40,874 nt of DNA from an archaeon (GCA_018671245.1 JABHIB010000011.1:1-40874); one strand, 5' to 3'; counted from the first letter of the stretch, positions 14,273 to 22,441 are shown. A program made the numbers and translations. The notes: generated by a model from the letters alone, not told the origin.

Positions 14273-14282
14273 CTTTATAAGT
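14273..14282 (+). promoter_or_regulatory. TATA box for the thermosome gene
   Basis: ctttataagt lies about 62 nt before the thermosome ATG, giving a leader of about 35-40 nt. A second TATA-like sequence (ttttatatc, 14258-14266) lies just upstream. The region is a plausible target for heat-shock control, but no operator is recognised. Confidence 0.55.
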
Positions 14283-14316
14283 TTTCTATCTGTCAGGAAA
14301 TTAAGATATTCTCCTT

Positions 14317-14343
14317 ATGGAGCTTAAAGGTATTAAAAAATGA
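14317..14343 (+). CDS. Eight-codon upstream ORF overlapping the thermosome start
   Basis: Within the thermosome leader an ATG at 14317 opens a frame MELKGIKK whose TGA (14341-14343) overlaps the thermosome ATG in an ATGA arrangement. Such an overlap permits termination-reinitiation coupling. It may be chance, since the downstream gene also has an AAAGGT sequence that could serve as a weak SD. Confidence 0.3.
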   Translation: MELKGIKK

Positions 14344-15962
14344 CTAATCAAAATCAACCAATATATATAATCTCTGAAGATAGTAAACGGACTTCTGGAA
14401 AAGATGCACAAAGAAATAATATTGCTGCTGCTAAATTAGTAGCGGAAACTATTAGGACAACTCTAGGGCCAAAAGGTATGGATAAGATGCTTGTTGACGG
14501 TATGGGTGACATTATTATTTCAAATGATGGAGTAACTATTTTAAATGAGATGCAAATTGAACATCCGATTGCTAAGATGCTTGTTGAAGTTGCTAAAACT
14601 CAAGAAGATGAAGTTGGAGATGGTACTACTACTGCTGTTGTTTTTGCTGGCGAGCTTTTGAAAAATGCTGAGAGATTATTAGATTTGGAAATTCATCCTA
14701 CAGTTATTTCTAAAGGTTATAGAATTGCTGCTGAAAAATCTCAAGAGATACTGAATGAGATGGCTGAAGATATAAATAATGAAGATCTTGATTTGTTAAC
14801 AAATATTGCCATAACTGCAATGACTGGAAAAGGTGCTGAATCTTCTAAAGATGTTCTTTCTAAGATCTCTGTTGGTGCTGTTAATCATATAGTTGATAGT
14901 AATGGCGATATAGATATAGATAATATTAAAATTGAAAAGAAAGTTGGAGATAGTACTGGTAATTCTGAATTAATTAAGGGAATTGTTCTAGATAAAGAAC
15001 GAGTTCATTCTGGTATGCCAAAGTTAGTGAAAGATGCTAAGATTTTATTGATTGATATTCCTTTAGAACTAAAAGATACTGAAATTGATGCTAAGATCCA
15101 GATTAATGATCCTTCTCAATTACAATCTTTTGTTGAACAAGAAGAAAAGATCTTGAAAAATATGGTTGAAAAGATTGCAAAGTCTAATGCTGATGTTTTG
15201 TTTTGTCAGAAAGGAATTGATGAAGTTGCACAGTACAATCTTTCTAAAAAGGGGATTTATGCTGTTCGAAGAGTTAAAGAATCTGATATGAAAAAGTTGG
15301 CTAGAGCTAGTGGTGCTAAAATTGTAAGTAGCTTAAAAGATATTAATCCTAGCGATCTTGGATTTGCAGGTAGTGTTGAAGAAAAAAAGATTGGAGATGA
15401 AGAAATGACTTTTGTAGTAGATTGTCATAACCCTAAATCTGTTACTATTTTACTTCGTGGCGGAACTGAACATGTTGTTGATGAAGTTGAAAGAGCTATG
15501 ATGGATGCTATCGGGGATTTGATTGCGGTTCTTAAAACTAAGAAAGTTGTTGCTGGTGCTGGAGCTCCAGAAGTTGAACTTGCAAAAAAATTGAGGGAGT
15601 TTGCAAATAGTCTTAATGGTAGGGAACAGTTGGCTGTACAATCTTTTGCTGATTCTGTTGAGATAATTCCTAGAACTTTGGCAGATAATTCAGGATTAGA
15701 TCCTATAGATGTATTGGCCGAATTAAAAGTTAAACATGATGCTGGAGAAAAATGGGCTGGTATTGATGTAGCTAGTGGAACAGTTAAAGATGCTTGGAAA
15801 TTAGGCGTTTTAGAACCTTTGAAAATTAAAACACAAGCTATAAGCTCTGCTTCCGAAGTTGCCGAACTTATTCTTAGAATAGATGATATAATTGCTTCAG
15901 ATAGAAGTAGTTCATCTAATTCTGCTATGCCTCCAATGGGTGGCATGCAGAGTTATGAATAA
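14340..15962 (+). CDS. thsA: Thermosome subunit (group II chaperonin)
   Basis: The 540-residue protein is a complete archaeal CCT/thermosome subunit, which assembles into an ATP-driven double-ring folding chamber with a built-in lid. Visible motifs are [13 protein letters not shown] at about 42-53 (nucleotide-binding loop), [24 protein letters not shown] at about 92-107 (Walker-like, catalytic Asp region), and [20 protein letters not shown] with the C-terminal [28 protein letters not shown]. It ends in a short Ser-rich tail with a PPMGGM segment, similar to the GGM-type flexible C-termini of chaperonins. It has its own promoter; the gene downstream has a separate leaderless promoter. No second subunit is in the window. 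Confidence 0.97.
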   Translation: MTNQNQPIYIISEDSKRTSGKDAQRNNIAAAKLVAETIRTTLGPKGMDKMLVDGMGDIIISNDGVTILNEMQIEHPIAKMLVEVAKTQEDEVGDGTTTAVVFAGELLKNAERLLDLEIHPTVISKGYRIAAEKSQEILNEMAEDINNEDLDLLTNIAITAMTGKGAESSKDVLSKISVGAVNHIVDSNGDIDIDNIKIEKKVGDSTGNSELIKGIVLDKERVHSGMPKLVKDAKILLIDIPLELKDTEIDAKIQINDPSQLQSFVEQEEKILKNMVEKIAKSNADVLFCQKGIDEVAQYNLSKKGIYAVRRVKESDMKKLARASGAKIVSSLKDINPSDLGFAGSVEEKKIGDEEMTFVVDCHNPKSVTILLRGGTEHVVDEVERAMMDAIGDLIAVLKTKKVVAGAGAPEVELAKKLREFANSLNGREQLAVQSFADSVEIIPRTLADNSGLDPIDVLAELKVKHDAGEKWAGIDVASGTVKDAWKLGVLEPLKIKTQAISSASEVAELILRIDDIIASDRSSSSNSAMPPMGGMQSYE

Positions 15963-15967
15963 GAAAA

Positions 15968-15978
15968 GTTTATAAAAA
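15968..15978 (+). promoter_or_regulatory. TATA box for the 15999 gene and ftsY
   Basis: gtttataaaaa is centred about 26 nt before the ATG at 15999, consistent with leaderless transcription of the helical-protein/ftsY operon. Confidence 0.6.
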
Positions 15979-15998
15979 CTCAAAGTTAGTTTAGTTTT

Positions 15999-16634
15999 AT
16001 GTTTAAATTTCTATTTAAAAGAAGAGAGAAAGATGAATTTGAGTTGCTTATTGATAAATTTAATTCTAATTTGAATAAAGGAAAATTTGATAGTGCTCTT
16101 GCTGGTTATTCTGATTTTAGTTCTGCTTATGATAAATTGGAGTTTAAAGATAAGGAAAAATATGATATTCAATTCTCTTTAATTAAGGAACAAATGATTG
16201 TTTATATGAAATTGGAAGAGTTGTTAATTTCTATAAAGTCTGATGACATGAAATTAATGAGGGCTAGTCTTGATTTTATTTTTGAATCTATGGCAAAATT
16301 AAAGGGCAACTCTAGATTGATGAGCTTTATTGATAGTAAATATAGTTCTTGTTCTAGGATTTATAATTATAAATTATCTAAAACTCAATTCAATGATAAA
16401 CTTTCTGAACTTTATCATCTCATGGATGAAGGTGCCTATGATTTTGCTTTGAAAGAGTTCGATCATTTATTACATTATTTTAAAAAAATGGAGAGTTATT
16501 CAGGTAAGTATGATTCTGATCTCTATGGGAAACTGATGGATATGAAAGAAGATATAAAACTTAAAATGTTGAAGGATCAAGCTTATTCTGAAGAGGCTAA
16601 ATATACTAGGGTGAAAAAGAAAAAAAATGTTTAA
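15999..16634 (+). CDS. Hypothetical helical protein coupled to ftsY
   Basis: The 211-residue protein is predicted almost entirely alpha-helical and charged, with no signal peptide, and begins with a basic MFKFLFKRREK segment. Two similar helix-pair stretches (FNSNLNKGKFDSALAGYSDFSSAYDKLE; LYHLMDEGAYDFALKEFDHLLHYFKKME) look like TPR-style hairpins. It ends in a basic tail (VKKKKNV). It overlaps ftsY by 8 nt, implying coupled translation. I do not recognise the family. The context suggests a role linked to SRP-dependent targeting or membrane insertion, but this is inference only. Confidence 0.75.
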   Translation: MFKFLFKRREKDEFELLIDKFNSNLNKGKFDSALAGYSDFSSAYDKLEFKDKEKYDIQFSLIKEQMIVYMKLEELLISIKSDDMKLMRASLDFIFESMAKLKGNSRLMSFIDSKYSSCSRIYNYKLSKTQFNDKLSELYHLMDEGAYDFALKEFDHLLHYFKKMESYSGKYDSDLYGKLMDMKEDIKLKMLKDQAYSEEAKYTRVKKKKNV

Positions 16635-17673
16635 TAGTTTGAAAAAAAAGTTGAAGGGAGCAGTAGATAAAATCAGTAAGAAAGTAGATGAGGCTCCTGA
16701 ATTAGAGAGTGTTTCTGAAGAGATCATTGAGGAAAAACCAATTAAAGAAGAGAAATTAAAAGAAGAAGAAACAAAACTTGAAGAAAAAGATAATAAACCT
16801 GGAATTCTTGGCAAATTAAAAAAGAAAGTTGGTTCAAAAAAGATTTCTGAAGCAGAATTTGATGAGATATTTTGGGATCTTGAATTAGGATTGTTAGAAA
16901 ATAGCGTTGCTGTAGAAGTGATAGATAAGATTAGAGAGAGTTTAAAGATTGATTTGGTAGATGTTCCAATTGATAGGAAAAATATTAAAGATATTATTAG
17001 CAATACTCTTCATGAGAGTATTTCGGAATTATTTAGTTCTAAAGAGTTTGATTTAATTGAAGTTGTTAAAAATAATGATGGCCCTTATGTCATCCTTTTT
17101 TTGGGAGTAAATGGTAGTGGTAAGACTACTAGTATTGCGAAGATTGCTAAGTTATTAAAATCAAATGGATTAAAAGTGGTTATGGCAGCTGCAGATACTT
17201 TTAGGGCTGCTGCAATTGAACAGTTAGAGATCCATGGCAAAAATCTTGAGATTGGTGTGATTAAACACAAATATGGTTCTGATGCTGCTGCTGTTGCATT
17301 TGATGCTATTAAACATGCTAAGGCTAAAGGTATTGATGTTGTTTTGATTGATACTGCAGGTAGATTACATAGCAATGCTAATTTAATGGGTGAGTTGAAA
17401 AAAGTTGTTAGAATTTCTAATCCTGATCTAAAAATATTTGTTGGTGAATCTATTACTGGAAATGATTGTGTTGAACAGGCAGTTGCATTTAATGAGTCTG
17501 TAGGTATTGATGGTATAATTCTTTCTAAGGCAGATGTTGATGAAAGGGGTGGAGCTGCAATTTCTATAAGTTATGTTAGTGGAAAACCTATTCTTTATTT
17601 TGGAACTGGTCAGAATTATGGAGATTTAGAGAGATTTAATCTTGATAAGTTTTTTTCTAATCTTGGATTGTGA
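16627..17673 (+). CDS. ftsY: SRP receptor FtsY
   Basis: The 348-residue GTPase docks ribosome-SRP complexes at the membrane. Residues 1-65 are a Lys/Glu-rich linker, as in other FtsY proteins. The N-domain follows, then the GTPase domain: G1 FLGVNGSGKTTSIAKIA at about 157-173, the ADTFRAAAIEQL insertion motif, DTAGRLHSNANLM, and SKADVDERGGAAIS near the C-terminus. Length is typical. It shares a transcript with the preceding helical protein and lies just upstream of srp54, which has its own promoter. Confidence 0.97.
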   Translation: MFNSLKKKLKGAVDKISKKVDEAPELESVSEEIIEEKPIKEEKLKEEETKLEEKDNKPGILGKLKKKVGSKKISEAEFDEIFWDLELGLLENSVAVEVIDKIRESLKIDLVDVPIDRKNIKDIISNTLHESISELFSSKEFDLIEVVKNNDGPYVILFLGVNGSGKTTSIAKIAKLLKSNGLKVVMAAADTFRAAAIEQLEIHGKNLEIGVIKHKYGSDAAAVAFDAIKHAKAKGIDVVLIDTAGRLHSNANLMGELKKVVRISNPDLKIFVGESITGNDCVEQAVAFNESVGIDGIILSKADVDERGGAAISISYVSGKPILYFGTGQNYGDLERFNLDKFFSNLGL

Positions 17674-17689
17674 TTTTCTTTTAATAGAA

Positions 17690-17699
17690 TTATTTATAA
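17690..17699 (+). promoter_or_regulatory. TATA box for srp54
   Basis: attatttata lies about 29 nt before the ATG at 17724. This supports that ATG as the leaderless start rather than the in-frame ATG at 17703, which would lie almost on the TATA box. Confidence 0.55.
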
Positions 17700-17723
17700 A
17701 TAATGATATTACTAATTAATTCT

Positions 17724-19076
17724 ATGGTAATGGATAAACTTGGTTCTGCTTTGAAAGATTCACTGAAGAAAGTTGCTAAGAGTTTGTTCTTTAATGAAAA
17801 ATTAGTTGATGAAGTAATTAAAGATATTCAGAGGGCCCTATTGAGGGCTGATGTAAATGTTGAGTTAGTTTTTAAATTAAGTAAAGATATTAAAAAGAGG
17901 GCACTAGATGAGAAAACTCCAAAAGGAATCAGTCAGAAAGAATATTTGATAAAAATAGTCTATGAAGAGTTGGCAAATTTTCTTGGTGGTGAACGGAAGG
18001 GTATAGTTATTAAAAAGAAAAAACCTTTCAAGATAATGCTTGTTGGTTTGTTTGGTAATGGTAAAACTACTTCTTCTGCAAAGATTGCTAATTATTATAA
18101 AAAACGGGGATATAGTGTTGCTCTTGTTGGTTTGGATGTTTATAGACCTGCTGCAACTCAGCAATTAGAGCAGGTAGGTAAATCTGTAAATGTTCCGGTT
18201 TTTGTTAATTCTGAACAAAAAAATCCTTTAGCTGTATGGAAAGAATTTGAAGCGGATTTAAATGGTTATGATATTGTAATCGTGGATACTGCTGGAAGAG
18301 ATGCATTGTCTGAAAGTCTAATTGATGAAATTAAAGATTTGAATGATGAAATTAAAGCTGACGAAAATCTATTGGTTATTAATGCAGATATGGGGCAGAC
18401 TGCAAAAAAACAAGCTGAACAGTTTCATGATAGTTGTGGAGTTTCTGGAGTTATAGTTACTAAAATGGATGGTACTGCTAAAGGTGGTGGCGCGATAAGT
18501 GCCTGTGCAGCTACAGGATCTCCTGTTAAATTTATTGGTGTTGGTGAGAAGTTTGATGATTTAGAAGAATTTAATCCAGAAGGTTTTGTTGGAAGATTAT
18601 TAGGTATGGGTGATCTTGAAGCATTATTAGAGAAAGCAAAAGAAGTCATGAGTGAAGAGGATGCTAAAGATATGACTGAAAAAATGATGAAGGGTGATTT
18701 TAATTTCTTTGATTTATTTGAACAGTTAAATGCTATGAATAAGATGGGGCCTCTAAATAAAATTATGGAAATGGTTCCAGGTATGGGTGGAGCTAATGTA
18801 CCAAAAGAGATGCTTGATGTTCAAGAAGATAAAATAAAGAAATGGAAACATATTATGGCTTCAATGACAAAAGAAGAACTTGAAAATCCAGATTTAGTTT
18901 TTAATCGTTCTAGAATAGATAGGATTGCAAATGGTTCTGGTACTACTGCTCGTGATGTTCGTGATTTGCTAAAACAGTATAGGCAAGCAAAGAAGATGAT
19001 GAAGATGATGAAGGGTGTCAAGGGTATGAAAGAAGGCGATATGAAAAAAATGATGAAGAAATTCGGCATGAAATAA
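17724..19076 (+). CDS. srp54: Signal recognition particle protein SRP54 (Ffh)
   Basis: Starting at MVMDKLGSALKDSLKK gives 450 residues, the usual archaeal length and the usual first residues; the longer frame adds MILLINS with no family match. The N-domain is followed by the GTPase G-domain: G1 GLFGNGKTTSSAKIA (most homologues have GLQGSGKTT), VGLDVYRPAATQQLEQ, DTAGRDALS, TKMDGTAKGGGAIS. The methionine-rich M-domain has FEQLNAMNKMGPLNKIMEMVPGM and RGSGTTxxDV-like ANGSGTTARDVRDLLKQY, which bind signal peptides and SRP RNA. tdk follows after 2 nt and bud32 overlaps it, so all three are probably co-transcribed. Confidence 0.97.
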   Translation: MVMDKLGSALKDSLKKVAKSLFFNEKLVDEVIKDIQRALLRADVNVELVFKLSKDIKKRALDEKTPKGISQKEYLIKIVYEELANFLGGERKGIVIKKKKPFKIMLVGLFGNGKTTSSAKIANYYKKRGYSVALVGLDVYRPAATQQLEQVGKSVNVPVFVNSEQKNPLAVWKEFEADLNGYDIVIVDTAGRDALSESLIDEIKDLNDEIKADENLLVINADMGQTAKKQAEQFHDSCGVSGVIVTKMDGTAKGGGAISACAATGSPVKFIGVGEKFDDLEEFNPEGFVGRLLGMGDLEALLEKAKEVMSEEDAKDMTEKMMKGDFNFFDLFEQLNAMNKMGPLNKIMEMVPGMGGANVPKEMLDVQEDKIKKWKHIMASMTKEELENPDLVFNRSRIDRIANGSGTTARDVRDLLKQYRQAKKMMKMMKGVKGMKEGDMKKMMKKFGMK

Positions 19077-19078
19077 AT

Positions 19079-19705
19079 ATGGCAAATCTAAATACTGTTG
19101 TCACACCTAGAGTAGAAGTTATTACTGGTCCGATGTTTTGTGGAAAAACTGAAGAATTAATCCGGCGAGTTATTAGATATGAAATAGCAGGTTATAATTA
19201 TCAAGCTTTCAAACCAATTATTGATGATAGATATTCTTCCGATTCTATCGCTTCGCATAGCGGTTCTAAATTAAAAGCTACTTGTGTAGATTGTTCTTTG
19301 GAAGATGTTCTGAGAAATTTGGATGGGAATAAACGGGTTTATGCCTTTGATGAAATTCAATTTTTTAATGATGAAATTCTGGAGTTTTTTTATGACAGTA
19401 GATTTGTTGAAGATAAAATAATTCTTGCTAGTGGATTGAATCAGGATTTTACCGGAAGACCTTTCAAATTTAAGGATTCTAATAAACATATGGGAGATCT
19501 TTTAGCTTCTGCAGATGAAATCACACATTTAAATTCTATTTGTACATATATTAGTGAGAAGAATATTTGTGGTGCTCCTGCTACAAAGACTCAAAGATTA
19601 ATTAATGGGATTCCTGCAAGTATAGATGATGATCTAGTTTTAGTTGGTGGAGATGATAGTTACGAAGCAAGGTGTAATGTGCATCATTTTGTTAGATATG
19701 GTTAA
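19079..19705 (+). CDS. tdk: Thymidine kinase (type II)
   Basis: The 208-residue enzyme phosphorylates thymidine to dTMP in the salvage pathway. Motifs are the P-loop GPMFCGKT (17-24), FDEIQFF with Glu92 as the predicted catalytic base, the lasso-like ATKTQRLINGIPASID, and zinc ligands from Cys155, Cys164 and the C-terminal YEARCNVHH (Cys199, His). The first zinc pair is separated by a small insertion (CTYISEKNIC) rather than the usual CX2C. It begins 2 nt after srp54 and overlaps bud32 by 8 nt. Salvage enzymes fit a DPANN organism dependent on imported nucleosides. Confidence 0.95.
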   Translation: MANLNTVVTPRVEVITGPMFCGKTEELIRRVIRYEIAGYNYQAFKPIIDDRYSSDSIASHSGSKLKATCVDCSLEDVLRNLDGNKRVYAFDEIQFFNDEILEFFYDSRFVEDKIILASGLNQDFTGRPFKFKDSNKHMGDLLASADEITHLNSICTYISEKNICGAPATKTQRLINGIPASIDDDLVLVGGDDSYEARCNVHHFVRYG

Positions 19706-20321
19706 AAAAATAATTCAACAGGGCGCTGAAGCAATATTGTATAAAGAAGGCAATATTTTGATTAAAGAGAGAGTTCCTAAAAAATATAGGCATCCTGAAA
19801 TTGATATTGCTAAAAGAAAATATCCAACTCGGAGTGAAGCAAAGTTACTTGTTAAGGCTAAAAATGTAGGGATTAATGTTCCCGAATTAATTGATTCTGA
19901 TGATGAGTCTATGAAAATTAGTATGGAATTTCTTGATGGTGATGTTTTGAAAAATAAGTTAGATAAATATTCAAAATCTAAAAGAAATAAAGTTTGCGAA
20001 CTTATTGGTGAGCAGGTCGCTTTGATGCATGATGGTGAGATTATTCATGGAGATCTTACAACTTCTAATATGATTTATAAGGATGGGAAAGTTTATTTTA
20101 TTGATTTTGGGCTAGGATTTGTTTCAAATAAAGTAGAGGGTATGGCAGTAGATATCCACTTATTGAGTCAGGCATTTGAGAGTAAACATTACAAGGTTTC
20201 TGATGAACTTTACAAATATTTTTTGAAAGGATATCACAAGAAAAAAGATTATAAGAAAGTTCTTGAAAGGTTGGAGCAGGTTGAGAAAAGAGGCAGATAC
20301 AAAAATAAGAATTGCCATTAA
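19698..20321 (+). CDS. bud32: KEOPS complex kinase/ATPase Bud32 (stand-alone)
   Basis: Starting at MVKKIIQQGAEAILYKEG (207 residues) gives the usual Bud32 N-terminus; the longer frame reads through tdk in another frame. It is a minimal RIO-like kinase acting in the KEOPS complex for tRNA t6A37 synthesis. Catalytic elements are the invariant Lys in ILIKERVPKKYRHPEID, HGDLTTSN (117-124) and DFGLGFVS (136-143); the RxxxEA-like RSEAKLL is also conserved. It is not fused to Kae1, unlike in some archaea, and Kae1 is not in the window. It overlaps tdk by 8 nt. Confidence 0.96.
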   Translation: MVKKIIQQGAEAILYKEGNILIKERVPKKYRHPEIDIAKRKYPTRSEAKLLVKAKNVGINVPELIDSDDESMKISMEFLDGDVLKNKLDKYSKSKRNKVCELIGEQVALMHDGEIIHGDLTTSNMIYKDGKVYFIDFGLGFVSNKVEGMAVDIHLLSQAFESKHYKVSDELYKYFLKGYHKKKDYKKVLERLEQVEKRGRYKNKNCH

Positions 20322-20350
20322 TCTGTTTATAATAATTTTTTTTCAAACAA

Positions 20351-20362
20351 TAATATTTAAAA
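20351..20362 (+). promoter_or_regulatory. TATA box for tRNA-Gln
   Basis: taatatttaaaa is centred about 32 nt before the tRNA-Gln 5' end, leaving a short 5' leader for RNase P to remove. Confidence 0.5.
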
Positions 20363-20388
20363 AGGATGTAGTAACTTTATTCTCAAAT

Positions 20389-20461
20389 AGTCCCGTAGTC
20401 TAGCGGTCAATGATTCTGCCCTTTGGAGGCAGAGACCCAGGTTCGAATCCTGGCGGGACTA
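20389..20461 (+). tRNA. tRNA-Gln(TTG)
   Basis: The 73-nt cloverleaf has acceptor AGTCCCG/CGGGACT, anticodon stem CTGCC/GGCAG enclosing CTTTGGA (anticodon TTG), T arm CCAGG/CCTGG around TTCGAAT, and discriminator A. No intron. Confidence 0.96.
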
Positions 20462-20502
20462 TCAAAAACTTTGAATATTTAAGATCTCTATATTCTTTTA
20501 AT

Positions 20503-20580
20503 ATGGTAGAAGAAAAATTAATTGGGAAAGTTTTTTCTTTTTTTGACAAAATATGTATTATAAAAAGATTTATAAACTGA
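20503..20580 (+). pseudogene. 25-codon fragment resembling the N-terminus of an EF-Tu-domain-II-like protein
   Basis: ATG 20503 opens MVEEKLIGKVFSFFDKI, very like the first residues of a small archaeal translation-elongation-factor-like protein (about 80 residues, starting EEKLIGKVTHFFxKI...). After that the frame runs CIIKRFIN and stops, with none of the expected beta-barrel sequence. A TATA-like aatatttaag lies at leaderless distance upstream. It looks like a truncated remnant joined to the uS15 promoter region. At this length coincidence cannot be excluded; the family match is from memory of the motif. Confidence 0.35.
20567..20577 (+). promoter_or_regulatory. TATA box for the uS15 transcript
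   Basis: agatttataaa predicts a start near 20597-20602, leaving a 5' leader of about 75 nt before the uS15 ATG. Confidence 0.5.
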
Positions 20581-20596
20581 GATATTTTTCTTGGAT

Positions 20597-20674
20597 GGAA
20601 GGGTAAGGCGGTCAAAAGCTTACTTATACTGGAAATAGATATTTTTTTCTGTTTCTGAGGACTTATTTAAAAAA
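20597..20674 (+). promoter_or_regulatory. Possible structured leader of uS15 mRNA
   Basis: Unlike most genes here, uS15 has a leader of about 75 nt. It contains a hairpin GTAAG (20603-20607)/CTTAC (20619-20623) followed by a seven-T run (20642-20648), and gagg about 14 nt before the ATG. The arrangement could be an autoregulatory or attenuator leader, or a small RNA followed by its terminator. No named motif is recognised. Confidence 0.3.
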
Positions 20675-21130
20675 ATGGCAAGAATGTATTCTAGAAAAAA
20701 AGGAAAGAGCGGAAGTACTAAACCGAGTGATATAAAAAAGAAATCTTGGGTTAAGTATGATGCAAAAGAAATAGAGGCACTAGTTTTAAAATTGACTAAA
20801 GAGCTAAATAAACCTAGTAAAATTGGAATGATTTTGAGGGATAGTTATGGTATTGCCGATGTTAAGATTATAACTGGTAAAAGCATAAGTAAGTTATTGG
20901 AGAAAAATAAAATTGCTCCTGAACTTCCTGAAGATATAGCTTCTTTAATTAAAAAACAAGTATTTCTGTTAGATCATCTTGATAAGAATCATAAAGATGA
21001 AACTGCTAAGCGTGGATTAATATTGACTGAGAGTAAGATCAATAGGTTAATGAAATATTATAAGAAAGCTGGTAGACTTCCAAAGACTTGGAAATACGAC
21101 AGAGATAAAGCTAAATTACTTATTAATTAA
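20675..21130 (+). CDS. rps15: 30S ribosomal protein uS15
   Basis: The 151-residue protein matches archaeal/eukaryotic uS15: a basic N-terminal extension (MARMYSRKKGKSGSTKP), SWVKYDAKEIEALVLKL, PSKIGMILRDSYGI, and the C-terminal KRGLILTESKINRLMKYYKKAGRLPKTWKYD. It binds 16S rRNA near the three-way junction. Transcription ends at a bidirectional terminator-like hairpin immediately downstream. Confidence 0.97.
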   Translation: MARMYSRKKGKSGSTKPSDIKKKSWVKYDAKEIEALVLKLTKELNKPSKIGMILRDSYGIADVKIITGKSISKLLEKNKIAPELPEDIASLIKKQVFLLDHLDKNHKDETAKRGLILTESKINRLMKYYKKAGRLPKTWKYDRDKAKLLIN

Positions 21131-21142
21131 TTTTTAAAAAAT

Positions 21143-21171
21143 TGACCTTGAAAAAGGTCATAGTTTTTTTT
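21143..21171. terminator. Bidirectional terminator-like hairpin
   Basis: TGACCTT (21143-21149) pairs with AAGGTCA (21154-21160) around a 4-nt loop and is followed by an eight-base T tract. On the other strand the hairpin is followed by a run of six T. It lies between convergent uS15 and the thioredoxin-like gene and would serve both. Confidence 0.6.
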
Positions 21172-21173
21172 AT

Positions 21174-21521
21174 TTATATTGAACAGTTAGAAAGTTCTGC
21201 TAGTTTTGATAGTGTTTGTGTACCTGGCAATAACTCCCCATTAGGAAGTACCCATGATGGATATCCTTGGATACCTTTTGTCATACACCATTCTCTTTCC
21301 AGATCACAATTGTGATAATCTATATATTGAAATGATTCTCCGAACATTTCTTTTTGTGTCTTACAGTGTGAACACCATTCTGTTCCAGCCATAGAAACTC
21401 CTTTTTGTGTTAGACAATTAGCGAATTCTTCATAATCTTTAGATTGCGAAGAGAATATCAAAATTAATATTGTTATTACAATTATTGCACCTATGCCTAC
21501 TTTTTTATTTGTTAGTTTCAT
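21174..21521 (-). CDS. Membrane-anchored thioredoxin-like protein (VKOR-associated type)
   Basis: The 115-residue protein has an N-terminal membrane helix (VGIGAIIVITILILIFSS, about 8-25) and an extracytoplasmic thioredoxin-like domain. The active site is CSHC (Cys50-Cys53) within GTEWCSHCKTQKEMFG, and the cis-Pro loop is GIQGYPSWVLPNG (Pro88). Additional Cys at 36, 72, 79 and 113 could form disulphides. The pattern closely resembles the thioredoxin-like domain often fused to or paired with VKOR and suggests a role in disulphide formation in exported proteins, such as the Cys-containing secreted proteins encoded nearby. A VKOR partner is not in the window. Confidence 0.85.
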   Translation of the reverse strand: MKLTNKKVGIGAIIVITILILIFSSQSKDYEEFANCLTQKGVSMAGTEWCSHCKTQKEMFGESFQYIDYHNCDLEREWCMTKGIQGYPSWVLPNGELLPGTQTLSKLAELSNCSI

Positions 21522-21610
21522 GTTATTGGATTTTTTTATTTGTTTTTAAGTTTTTTTATTTGTTTGAATAATAGAAAGGTTTATTAATAGCTTTTAGGTC
21601 AGTTTTGTTT

Positions 21611-22186
21611 ATGGCTAAAGGAAAAGTAAAGAGAACTGGATTAAAAAAGAAAAAGAAAGTTTGGTTTAGTGTAATTTCTCCAAAATCTTTTGGTGGCATC
21701 GAGATTGGTGAGACCTTAGGTTATGATCAAAATGCTATAATTGGTAGGAAAATTACTATGAATCTTAGTTCTGTTTCTAATATTATGAAAAAACAAAATG
21801 TTGTTGTATCTCTTTCTATTAATGAAGTCAAAGATAATAAAGCGCAAACTGAATTAGTTGGATATAAACTTGAGCCTGCATTTGTTAAAAGAATGGCAAG
21901 GAAAGGTAAGAGTAAAATTTCAAATACTTTCAAATTAAAGACAAAAGATGATGTTTCTATTGATATTAAACCAGTGCTTGTTACTAGAAATAAAGTTAAT
22001 AGGGGAATTCGTGTAGCTCTATTCAATTCTTGTGAAGAGTATGTTAGTTCAAATGTTAAAAATTTAACATTCGATAAACTTTGTGATTCTGTAATTAGTC
22101 AAGATTTCCAAAAAGAGTTAAAAAAAGTAGTTGGAAAGATCTATCCTCTTGGTGCAGTAGCAGTAAGAGAGATTAAGAAAAATTAA
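21611..22186 (+). CDS. rps3ae: 30S ribosomal protein eS1 (S3Ae)
   Basis: Starting at ATG 21611 (MAKGKVKRTGLKKKKK, 191 residues) fits a TATA box near 21582-21592 and the family N-terminus; a TTG two codons earlier is an unlikely start. It matches archaeal eS1: VWFSVISPKSFGGIEIGETL, then ELVGYKLEPAFVKRMARKGKSKI, and the C-terminal KVVGKIYPLGAVAVREIKK. eS1 helps form the mRNA exit region of the small subunit. Confidence 0.96.
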   Translation: MAKGKVKRTGLKKKKKVWFSVISPKSFGGIEIGETLGYDQNAIIGRKITMNLSSVSNIMKKQNVVVSLSINEVKDNKAQTELVGYKLEPAFVKRMARKGKSKISNTFKLKTKDDVSIDIKPVLVTRNKVNRGIRVALFNSCEEYVSSNVKNLTFDKLCDSVISQDFQKELKKVVGKIYPLGAVAVREIKKN

Positions 22187-22232
22187 ATTCTTTAGAAAAC
22201 TTTTTAAATTGGGTAATTGTTTTAGATTTTAT

Positions 22233-22305
22233 GCCTCCGTAGCTCAGTGGCTAGAGCAGCTGCCTTGTAAGCAGCAGGTCGTGGGTTCAAATCCCTCCGG
22301 TGGCT
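22233..22305 (+). tRNA. tRNA-Thr(TGT)
   Basis: The 73-nt tRNA has anticodon stem GCTGC/GCAGC enclosing CTTGTAA (anticodon TGT) and discriminator T73, as in archaeal tRNA-Thr. The acceptor GCCTCCG/CGGTGGC carries a T-T mismatch at 4-69, and the T stem GTGGG/CCCTC another T-T at 50-64. No intron. Confidence 0.93.
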
Positions 22306-22361
22306 TATTCTTTTTTATTAAATAGATAATTATAAAAATGATTTTCAATTAATCTTTTTAT

Positions 22362-22433
22362 GAGCCCGTGGTCTAGTGGTAGGGCGTCGCCTTGACTTGG
22401 CGAAGGTCGGGAGTTCGATCCTCTCCGGGCTCA
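22362..22433 (+). tRNA. tRNA-Val(GAC)
   Basis: The 72-nt tRNA has acceptor GAGCCCG/CGGGCTC, anticodon stem TCGCC/GGCGA around TTGACTT (anticodon GAC), and discriminator A. The next coding sequence begins 8 nt after its 3' end. Confidence 0.96.
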
Positions 22434-22441
22434 TCTAAAAA

